DNA of 64,000 nucleotides from Bactericera cockerelli (Eukaryota; Arthropoda; Insecta; Hemiptera; Triozidae), in NCBI GenBank assembly GCA_024516035.1, contig CM044960.1, positions 13,042,818-13,106,817 on the forward strand, in the 5' to 3' direction. Within the stretch, counting starts at the first letter, position 1, and every line of letters starts with the position of its first letter. Position numbers and translations under genes: made by a program. Of this stretch, positions 50,601 through 62,600 are shown piece by piece. The notes under the pieces were generated by a model. The model did not search any database. It worked only from the letters and a program-made list of their open reading frames with translations, and had not been told where the DNA came from.

Positions 50601-53600
50601 ATTCCATCTTCATACCCCAACAACGACTCTCCACTCCTCAATGATACTATGATAGTACATCAACATACTACGTATATGAAATATTAATACAAACAGTAGG
50701 TACACAAAATATACTGTCAATAGAAATTACCATTAGTAAATAGTAAAGAGATTTCTCAGTACCCTGTAGGTATTATTGTAAACCAATACGAGAATACCAA
50801 TCAGAGCAGATAGCAGATCAGCAAGATTATTAGCAGTTTTGGATTACACATAGGTCTGATTTCATTGATCTTTAGCAAATGTGCAATTTGCTATATTAAC
50901 ATAAACTAACATACCATGCTATTTTATTGCTAAAGGAATCTTTTTTAGAACTGATAGCCAAACTGGTAAAATTGAAAATATACATATTTCCTTCATTAAA
51001 TGTATAAATACTAAAAAATAAAGTAAAAAACCACAACTCCAACGGAAATCAAGTTCTGGCCGTTGTAAACTGCTCCAAGAAACAGATGCATTATCAATGT
51101 TCATATTTCTAATACATAGAAAATCGGCAAAGTGCTAAGTCGGTCGTGCGGTATTTAATTTAGACTTATCAGTCTAAATTGCTATCAATACTCGAATTTC
51201 GACGAAGAAAATATCCCATAAAAATAAATGCTATAAATAAACATCAAATTTCAGAACTATGCAAACAAATATCAGATATTTGCACACCATCGGATCCAAT
51301 ATCAAAGACCATCATGTTAACACTGTACCATTTATCAGGATCATACTGAATAACCAATATGCCACAGTGCCATTTCTTTGCAATTTGATCCTGCATAGCG
51401 AATAAAACTTTGTTATTAATATGTGAAGGTCAGAGCCGAGATACTGTGAGCTACTCGATATCATGCGGTCAAGGTGAGAGATCAGGAGTTCAATGGTTCG
51501 TATTCCTCTGAGGATTAGATGGATCGAGCTAATGTCTGAGTCACAGTCCTATGTATATGTTGAATGGTAAAGGTACCTACCTACCTACTACAGTATTTCT
51601 ATAATTTTTACAATTATAGGGGACTATTACTACCATAGTTTTTTATATACATCCATGTAGATGTGATACGTGAACAATTTACGTTGGATGTAGAAGAGAG
51701 AACCTATGGGAATCAAATAACAATCAGACAAATATTCTCGGTTGGATTAAATTACAAAAAATATTTCAAAACCAGAATGGTTTCAACCAGACGAAGTTAA
51801 TCGACGGCTTTTTGTATAGGTTAGATGGTACATTTGGTCTGACGTGATAACTCTTAAATGAAAGCTTTTTTTGTAAACTACTGAACCTTTGGATGACGAA
51901 CTGGTCAAACATGCATCATAGTGGCATTTACTGAATCAGAGATCAGCTGGATTTAGCTGGTCTACGAATGATACTTGGTGCTTGGTGTTCTCAATGATAC
52001 TAACGCAAATCATAACAATACTTTAAAATTTCACTTGAAGGAAATTTGAAATCTCCTGAGGCACATATTACTGAATACATTTCTACAAGTCCAGCTATTG
52101 AGTACTCCCACACATACATGAGAGTTGGGTAAGCCCCTATTTCCTATTATAGCATCTATAAAAGTACCTATACTCTATAGAATTCGCTAACAATGGTTGT
52201 CACAATAAGAGCACTACATACATCTCTATAATTAGAACAAAGCCCCTACAGTCAGCTAATTGATATCAGAGTGCAAAACCTTGTCATAGGAAGCAGACAC
52301 GAGTCTGAGAGGTCCAATGCAAAAATACCAGTCAATCCTATGGCAGAAATACCAGACAAATTGTTCATGCAAAGTTTAAAGCTTAATTGTTTTGAGTGGG
52401 AACAACAGGAGTGAGTTATTGGATCAGTAGTTTTCAATATGTTGTACCAAAATGGGGACTAAAGGGATGCACAACCCCGCACCGGGGATAATAGGGAGTT
52501 ATGGCTATTGTTTTATTGTTCTCGCTGATAGAATAAAAACTGGTCTATTTGGTAAACCAACGTCATAAGGAAAATATTTAGGAAATAAATTTTAATATAT
52601 CAAGCGAAGAGTATGATGAGATTTTTCGTTCTTGCAAATTTCCTCACTAAAATCTAGATCATTCAAGACACAAATACCTTGGATAGCTAGCATCATGAGG
52701 GGTGATCACCGACCAAGTCCCTTACCTGACTAGACGTTGCTTAACTTCAGTGATCGAATTAGAACTGGTGTATTCAACGTTCCATCGACACTGATCTAAT
52801 GAGATTTTAAATTGTAAGCTAACAAACTTTATGATCTACATCTCTTCAATGGGTATCTCCAGAAATAGATTGGCAGGCCCTCCAGACATTACTGTGAATT
52901 TGTACTCTATACGATTAAATTGGTACATTCAAGGTGCTATGGATTGCTGCAGCTATGGTAAGCGTGTAATGTGTCAATTGCTGTAATAGAACTATTTCAG
53001 AACCAAGGTGTCTGGAGGAAGAGAGAGACAGAGAGACCTGGAGTAATTTCACGCTAGAACAATCAGTGGCCGTCTGGCAATGACCATACAAGCAATAATA
53101 GTCAAAGAAGCTATAAGGCAATGACTGACCAGAACAAAAGAAGCAATGGATTATGTAAAAATCAAAACATGTCTCAAGCGCCAATCTTAAGACAACTACC
53201 AAGTACATATTAGCTACCTTTACTGCCCTGTAGAAATGAATATTGATGATAAAAATGAAAAAGATATTATCTATGTACATGAAATAGATATTACCTATGA
53301 CAAGGACTTGGCAACTTTTAACTAAAGTCTGCCAGATACAAAACAAGCTCTCAATAGAACCTATGCTGTACTGAGTCGCAAAGGGTTTCCCATAGCTATC
53401 TCTTCCAGGTAAAACATTTTTAAGAAGAAAACGATAGTATCAATGGAAAAAATTTAATCGAGCTGGTATTTTGCGGATTTACGGCCTAGTACAGGAGAGG
53501 TTGTACCAAGCAGTTATTTTTTTTTTGTTTTTTTTTTTTTTTTGAGCTGGACGGAAAAAAGTATTCTCTTGATAACCATAAGATACAATAAATATATATT

Positions 53601-56600
53601 AGGATATATTTAGATATAATTTTTAAGAGACAGGTAACATAATGATCCCACTATGTAATAGATAATCTAATCCTGTGTTCATCCAGGACATATTATGAAC
53701 AGTCATCATATACTAGCGGCTTTATTTCTTGAAAATTTCAATATGAGATAATTTTATTATCTTGGAAATCTCGGAATCGGTGAAGTCCTTAGAACTGTTA
53801 GAAGACAAATACAGATAAAAATGCACTTAGCTAGCAATAACATAAAATTGACAATACTTATAGTAAACTATGTGAGGAAATAACAGGAATAGGTACAAGT
53901 ACATAGATACCTATGGGTATTAGAAATAAACCGATAGAACAATATTAAATACATTGGAAATGAAATTGAAGAGTAAAAAACGATTTAAGAAGAGAAGTGC
54001 TGAAATGTATGAAACATCACAAATTGTCAGAAGATGAGACACAAAGGAAAACAAGAATTTTGGAGGGATCAAAGTATCACTTGAAAATGTAACTAAAAAT
54101 ATTATAAACTGAGACAAAGAAAAAATTGAAATTAAAATCTTAATATATAAATGTCAAAGTCACTGACTGACTGACCACTCACTGACTGATCATCGCTCTA
54201 CAGCCCAAACCGTAAGTCCTAGGAAGCTGAAATTTGGTAGGTAGCTTTGTCTTATAGTCTAGATGTGCAATAAGACGGGATTTTTCGAAATTCCCACTAC
54301 AACACCTGCCATTGGCGAAAAAGGATTTTTTGCTTTCACGGCCATGCCTCGGCCCGCAAAGCGGGCGACAGCCCGCTAGTGAAAATATATAATAATGCGA
54401 TACCTACCCAGCTAGCAAGCAAAAGCAACCCCAAACAAAATTTCAGAAAAGTAAGATTTGGCAGAACCAACTCCTTTACTCACCACATCGGAAAATGTAT
54501 TTCGAATGTCTCATCCTTTAATTCCGGTATTGAGAAAAATCCACTAGAAGAAAGAATAGCACAAACAACAGAAAAAAAACCGTAGAACTCTAAAGACAAA
54601 ACTTTGTGTTTTGAAACAAATTACTTTTAAATATTTTTCATACAAAATAAATAGGTACCTAGTAGAAAAATATTTTCTTTAGTTTTGAAATACGATGGAA
54701 AAAAACTGAAATTTTTAAAAAATAAACAACAAAAACACTCACGTAAACGCGTATATCAGTAGGTACTCAGAAAAGGTAAAATATCTCCTATAGGTACTAC
54801 AATCGACTGAATGAGTGAGTTACTGATTTGCCTGACCGAGGAGGATAGTAATTTGTAGCGGTAGGTATCTCAAAACTCAAGAGAGTCATAGAACCCAGCT
54901 GAGATCGCCTCGAGACGGTTTACTGATAATAAAATAATAGAGTCTACGGGCTAGGAGAAATACCCATAGTCCGGGTAAGGCTATAACGTATTTCAGTGAT
55001 AAATAACACCAAATCAATAAGTGCGGGTAGGGTTTCAGTGATAAGTAACACCAAACCAATTATTCCAGCTAGAATTAAATTTTGCAGGTCCATCGTTATG
55101 AATATTAGATAAAAGTAGGTAGGTATAGGTACCTATAATAGCAAGGGTACCTACTACTTATCAAGTCGAGGACAATCTCATGCCTCGGGCAATCTAATAA
55201 CTGAACGGCCGAGTGATAAGGAGATATCCTAAATATGTGAACGCGAGAGGTGAGGGTTGTTGTGCTACGCCAAAACTCAGTTTTTATAATTTCAGCTTAA
55301 TTTTGGAACCAGATAATGCGTACAAATCAATTAATGCACATTCAGTAATCATATACTGTGAGTTATCATATTTGTGTTAATCACTTTCGTGATATCACAA
55401 CTACTCAAACTAGCTTGACTAAATTATCACGATGGTCAAGTTTTTTTTATCTTTATCCTCAAAATTTAAGTTGTGAAAACTATCTAGTCAGTCAGTGTGA
55501 AAAGTACCTAGTGCTATAAAATAAATAGAGTACCTACCTATATCGAGTGTACGCTTTCATTTCCTGGCATTTAATTTTTTCAGCAGGAACATTTTAATGT
55601 TTATAAACATTTTGCTTGGTTTCGTTGATTTTTGTTATCAAATTGTCTATTAGTGTAAAATAGTTTTATTTGTATTTCCACAGGGCGACGCACTGATTTG
55701 TCTTATCGGACTTTGTACCGAGCACTCCTGTTTGTGTTTGCTGTAAAACTCTCTTTATACCAGTGGCAGCTCCTGCTGAAAATTTTTGGGGGGCTCAAAA
55801 AAAAAATGTTGACAGAGGTAATGTCTTTTTATAGCTCCATCTTCTGTATGGGAAAAGCTGGTCTTTACACAAACATTGACTCATGCAACTTCATTAATAT
55901 ATAAAAATTAAAGTCATGTCTTGGTTCGTTATTTTATTATTATTATTTTTATCATATAAATTTTACAATTGAACAATATTGCACATAAGTGAAGACAGTG
56001 AAAATATCTAGTACTATTTTGATTTTGATTTATTTTTTTGACATGATAAAAAAATAAAATAAAAAGATATCGTACCAACCACAGTAGCAAAAAGTTGCTG
56101 TATGGACTCATTTTGGTCCACTGCCAAAAAAAAACCACAATAGCTGCAGGCAGTAGGATTTAAATCCAAAGGTCAATAGTTCAAATCAGATAATTGGAAA
56201 AATTAAAAAAAAAATTGGGTTTAATTAATTGAGACAGCCCTTTAGAAGGAGCCGCCACTGCTTTATACAACCCATGACTGTAATTTTTATAAATAGTTAT
56301 GCTTACTTGAGCATTTGGCCACATGAGAATGGCATCTGGCACTTTAAAAAAAATACTAGAAATGGATAAATAGTATAAATAAGTTTCCTATTCGGGCAGT
56401 ATAAATTAATTCCATTTAGTAAACCTTCAAATTTTCGACGTACTTACGGATCTTGTGTAAACTGTGTATACTTTCTGAACCCATGTATGTAATATCTACT
56501 TTTAAATACTTTCTACATAGAACTATTTTTTCAGCAGATATTATATAAGTGTTTGTTTGTCGTGGTAGATCTGGTATGTCGTACCTAAGTATGTCCATTC

Positions 56601-59600
56601 TTTGAGATGTAGGTACCTACAAGTACACTGACAGTCCAATATCATGCAATACAATAGTTTTTCATGGTCTATAAGTCTATAGAAAACGGGACGATATCTA
56701 TTTCCTAAGGAAATGTTCCATCAGGTGTATTCACATGTCACAACATGATGTACTAATATTTCATGAAGAAACGTAGGTTAAAATATAGATAGACAACCCA
56801 TCAAAACATTTAAGGTAGGTAATATCAGTTTAATACAAGTGACATAGTATACTAATACATATACATACAAACATGTCTCAAAGAATGCTAACGGTATGAT
56901 TCTATATTATAGAAATGAACTAGGTGTTTTCTCTCACTTTTCTGTTTATACTGATTTGAACTGAAACATTATACACAACTACATGATACACACATAGTGA
57001 ATTATAAATCCTAAATACTCTCGAGATCAAATACATTTTCCACAAATCGACGAAAACACAAAACACATTGGCATACGTACTCGTAAATGAAATATCCATG
57101 TTGGTATATCGAAAAAAATTGATTTTCATATTTCTCAACACGAAAATTTATTCCAAGTGAAAACGCCGAGTTACTACCAACTCAAGGAGCCTTAAAAAAA
57201 GTTTTATCTAGAATTCAAATTAATATATCAAAATTAAATAGGACTAGCAATTAATACTTATTTACATGTACTGTTCAAGTCAATTTATTAGTAAAAATGT
57301 GTTAAAATTATTAAAAAAGAAATAGATTTTTATATTTACAGGGAAAACGAGATCAACAAGTCAAGACTATAGAAAAAACTACAATAAACAATACTAAGTC
57401 ACAAATTGTGCTATAAGATAACTGTTAAATTCATGCAAATATGGTGGTATCGATGTGCAAGAAAATCCATGGGACAGGAAAACTTCCAAAAGTAACAAAA
57501 AGTGATAAATTCTAAGGTTAAAACGTAGCAAGACAAGTAGTAAATATATGGCGAAAATTACAGAAATATTTTCAAAAGAATTTTTCAGCACTGAATAATA
57601 TTCTGAATTTTAAAATAATATTAAAAATTAAAGAATTTATTTCATTGTGTCCGAAAACCTAAAAAGTGATAAAAGTCAAGCTTATTGTAAATGCAGTGAG
57701 AAGTCACAATTTTAAAACAACTCTGAAATACAAAAAAAAACGTGTATTTCAAATCATTTATACATAGGTAGCTATTTAGTGTTACATGATGTGCAATTAT
57801 TGCAAGCATTGAAGCTCCCATTTACAAAATATTTGCAAAAGCATTAAATGTGCCGAGATGCGTTTAAAGTATGAAAAAAATGCATTCAAATATGTTTGCT
57901 ACGTTTTATTCACCAAATATCCGTGTCCAAATTGTACAAAAGTTTGGGAGGTGTATACTGAGTGTGTTTACCTTTGTTGTTACTCCGCGTCGCTTGTCTA
58001 ATGGACTCAAGTAGGTTCTCTCCCGCTGTCACGGCCGGGGGCTCGGTGGTTGCACCAGCGGGGATATTCTCCTGGTTAGCTAACCGGTAACTGTCCGATC
58101 TCTTCACCACCATCTTCTTGTCGACCGGTTCATCGTCAATACTTGTTTCCAGGAAGTTAGAGTTCACTTTAACATACGCGCCTTTGATCGTCCGGTTTGG
58201 TAGGGGTGAATTAGAAGCTTTGACTATGGCATGCCCTGACGTAGCACGGGCCTTCGACACGGCAGGGTAAACGACTGAACTCGGTTTGGTCGCGTCTGGT
58301 TTCCGTTCCGCGGAAACGAGAGGAGACAGGGGTTTTGCGGATGGCACCAAATTTGGGTTCGTGGTCGAGAAGGTCTGTTTTCCCGGGCCGTACAGAGAGG
58401 TTCCCACAGGGCTCCGTCTTGGATTAGGGGACCTATTGAGGACAATAGGTTCAAGAGGTCTGGGGGGCTCGTTATCACAAGGGTCCCTCGTGAGGGTACC
58501 CCGGGGGGTCATTCGATCTCGGATCCGAGAGGGGAGGGGAGAGTTTCGCACGTCATTCGGGTTCGCTATAATAGGCGGATTTTGGGGATAACCTAGCCCA
58601 GCAGTATGGCTCGGAATAACGTTTGACGAAGGAGCAGATGCACCACTTGCACTAGCACTATGGGAACTGGTCGCAGTATTGGTACTATTCACGGGACGGA
58701 TAGTGAGAATTTTGGTTTGCGGCACAGGACTGACAGGTTTGGCTACACACGGGCCAGGCTCAAATGTGTTGGTGGTGTGGATTTTCCGCCGCCGTCGTAG
58801 ACTATCACTTGAGTAGACAACCTGGAAGAGGAATAGAGAAACAATTAATGTGAAACACAGCATAAGAAATCGCCATTTGCAACAACAGCATCATGTTATG
58901 AATTAATATTAATATCATTTAATTAATTATGAAGATGGTTTTATTAAAATTATTATTTTTGACGTTTCTTTTTTCCTAATGAAAGCTTCAATAAAGCAAA
59001 TATATCAATTATTTGAGCTTAGATAGATTTATTAACTGGAGATTTTTTGAACTGAAACCTATACTAAAAACCTATCTGTCTATTTTACATTTATTTAACA
59101 GAGAACAGAAAAGTGAACTGGTGGAAAATCTAAACCAAGAGTGACCAGTCATTCGGTACCCAGTCCAGAAGAGGAATTTCTTCCGGCCAGTAAATAATCA
59201 ATATGTATCAGGAGTCAAAGACCCCTCCAGAGTACTTCTTATCCAATCATTCCCCATATATCCACTGAAATTTTTCCCTCTCCCTCCCATTTTCCTTTCT
59301 CTCCCCTCTATCATATCTTTCCTTTCTCTCCCCTCTATCATATCTGTCCCGGTAGCTCAGTGGTAAAGGCGGCACTCTGTGAATCCAGAGATTCCAGATG
59401 TCTTGGGTTCGAAACCCAGCCCGGACATGACATGTTATCCTCCCATTTGGGATTTTTACCACATAATAATATGTCTTGGGCTTACTGCTGGAGTAATGGG
59501 ACTTTAATAGTCTTAATCGGGCAGTATAAATAAGGCGATATTATATTATTATTATTATTATTATTAAAAAATACAAGACAAAAAAGGCTATTTTCATACC

Positions 59601-62600
59601 TTGCCGGCAGCATCCAGTGTGACCTTGGCTCCAGTGCGCCTGCGCTCTAGTGAGTTTCCATTGAGCTCGTTGAGAGAGACATACTCTTGCTGATTGAACG
59701 AGAAGTCCAGGGGGGCGGGGTCGGTCTCGATGTCGGAGATTATCGATGTGTCCCGAATGGTGACGTAATCGCCTGGAAAATCGGGAAGATCAACAATTGG
59801 TTGTATAAATTAATACTTTGAGGTAATTATCTCGATATAATAAATGTCAGTAGAATATGGAAACATAACATTTCACCTTTCATACATTCTCTACAAATGC
59901 TATAAGTAATGACGTCTAGCATAGGTAATACCATCTACTAAAGGTATCACCATATTTGATTTATATTCTCTACTTTTTCTTCTTCCTCATGAACTTTGTC
60001 TTTTCAAAAATATACTTGGGGTCGGTAGTGTTCAACCTCTTCCTCATGGTTTGAGGTTGGTTGGTTGGTTAAGGTAGAGTTTCACATTTTATGGATGGAT
60101 GCCTTTCTTAACGCCAATCTTATGAAGTGTGCCATTGATTTGTATTATAGTGTTTGGTCTGACAAAGCTGATGCTGTATATGTTTAACGTCCTCCAATTT
60201 GTTTTTTTTTATTCTCTACTAAAGCTCCTATTCAAACAGTTACCTGAGTCATCCAGAGCTCCGCATAGCTTGAGACTTGTCTCGTCGTCACTCTGTGGCG
60301 GAGTGATGACACACATGGAGGGGATGCGACTAGAGTTGATGGTGGTCTTGCTACGTATCCGCTCCACTCGATCCAAACCTGGGGGGAGAGTTGGAACTGA
60401 TTGCCAAATACGTAATGTGTTTAATAAAGGAAATGAAAACCGACAAATACTTATATTTATTACTATGTAATAATTAGGCACTATTGTTTATGTAAAAAGT
60501 GCAAAAGTTATGTGTACATTCATTTTGTTTGCGTAAGAGAATCAAACATTATTTGATAAAATTAGACTTTTTGTCAATAAGGGCATATCCGCTTGAGACT
60601 TGTCTCTTCGTCACTCTGTGGCGGAGTGATGACACACATGGAGGCGATGCGACTAGGTACACTTGTAGTAGAAATAAAATGTTTCTCAAAATTATATACT
60701 GGCATTCCTCAGAACCAAACATCTTGAAGATTCATTCCTTTTAAAACTAGATATTAATAAAATACAATTTTTATTCGGACTCTCACTCTTCATGATAAAC
60801 TAAATAATTTCAATTCTTGTACAGCAAAAGTAAATCAACTAACACCTACTTAATTTGTTTAATCCTACTGCCAGAATAGGATAGTTAACTTTGAGACAAG
60901 GCTGGACTATTTCAAAAATGATAAAAAAAATTATTAATCGAATAACTTTATTTAAAAACGTTCAATTGAAATATTTTCTTCGCTGTCATCACTCTCTTTT
61001 CCAATGATCAATCCCATCTTCATACCCCAACAACGACTCTCCACTCCTCCATCTTCTCCTTGCTCTTCTTATGATAAAATTGTTTACTAATTCTCAAGTG
61101 TTTTCACAGTTTTCCATACTTTTTTTATTCTTTTATGCTTGAACCTCCGATCTCCAGGTTACGAGTCCTCTGACTTTACAAGTTACAAAATTGCAACAAA
61201 AGAATATCTATGTACTTTAGTTAGGACATATGTTTTCAAATATTTTGTATTCTTTTTCATTTTTATTGTATATATTTTTTTTTCTTCATTTTTTCACTGT
61301 TAAAATTATTATTTATATGTACATAATGTCCTTTTGTATCTAATAAAGAATTGTATAATAATAATAATGTACTTACCTTCCAGGTCGGAGCACTCGCTCA
61401 TCTCAAAGTCGCACATAGAGGATGGGGTCTCCGTCACTGAATCCACAGGGGAGCTGCAGGTGTTGTGGCCCGAGTCTGGGGAGCCCTCGCACTTCTCCGG
61501 GGACCCCGTGCACCCTACGCCACTGCTCTGATGAACATCCACTGTGATCAGCGACCTGTGAGGCGGAGGGAAGGGGGTGATAACATTGAAATAATACAAA
61601 AAAAATATACTTTTTAGAGGCGATTTGATTCCGAAAATAAATAAATTTTAAAATGGCGAATCATATCAAATCTATATATTTTAGTACATTTAGCCCAATT
61701 TTCATCACCAAATTTTATATTATGGTGGTAAAAGGCTGAGAGGAAGACTCAGGATGAGGATAAAAGATATGATCAGAGATGATGTGCGAAATAAAAGAAT
61801 ATCGTGAAAAGTGTTAAGAGAAAATCCAGATTAGATAAAAGAAATATTGTGGCGAAAATCTGGCATAACTATGACCGCATCTTGTCTTTGTTCGAAGGGT
61901 TCATTGTTTTGTTTCAGTCCCAAAATATGAACTGAGACTGACTGGTCATGATCTGATATTATTAAAAAAATTCCATTCCCCCTATGTGCACCTTAATCCA
62001 TCGGGTGATTTATTAAGACCAATACATTTATATTTCCAAGACTTTCTTCTGTACCTATGGCAGTATAGCCTATGGCTTACAACATTGAAGTATATTTGAA
62101 AAGAGTTTCAAATTTGACGAATCAGTGAACTTGTCAATACACCAACATACCTGTTGCCTCCCTGCTGATACTTTGAGTCCTCCTCAGCGAGTTGCTTCAG
62201 CTTGTTAATGTTCTCCTTCGTCAGCTGCAGTTGCTTGTCTCCTGTAGGAATAATTATTACATACTTGATTAATACATATTACTTACATTAGTGCTTTGAA
62301 ATCCGTATAAATGTCTCCTGGACCTGGTTTTATCCAATCATATTTGAAGTATAGTGACATCCACATCCTTCATGTTATACCTTCAGACAGCCTTTTAGTT
62401 GGAAAGTAATGTTTTTCTTGTACAATTCTCAGGTCTACACGATAATTAGCCGCTCGCAGGCAGCGCGAGATACATAATTAATTAATTATTAAATAATTTC
62501 AGCCACAACCACCATATTTTTAACCTTATTCATGGGAATCAATTAATCAAAGTATCAATTACTAAACCACTTTTTGGGACACAAAACACTCCTTATATCT

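Larger units (their letters stand above)
44644..57971 (-). other. 13.3-kb intron of scaffold gene
   Basis: No exon could be supported. It holds the repeats listed separately (CR1-like 3' end, TTAA MITE, SINEs, 5S-derived SINE, Helitron, hAT MITE). The longer frames at 52,915-53,346 and elsewhere are Ile/Phe/Tyr-rich, lack splice context and look like chance frames. Short repeats of the type GTGCTAAAACCGTGA occur near 45,570-45,660, and CAGTGATAA(A/G)TAACACCAAA occurs twice near 55,000-55,050. Confidence 0.5.

Noticed and set aside
52915..53346. 143-codon minus-strand frame in the large intron
   Set aside because: Ile/Phe/Tyr/Ser-rich by base composition, with no domain, splice sites or repeat of a known protein.
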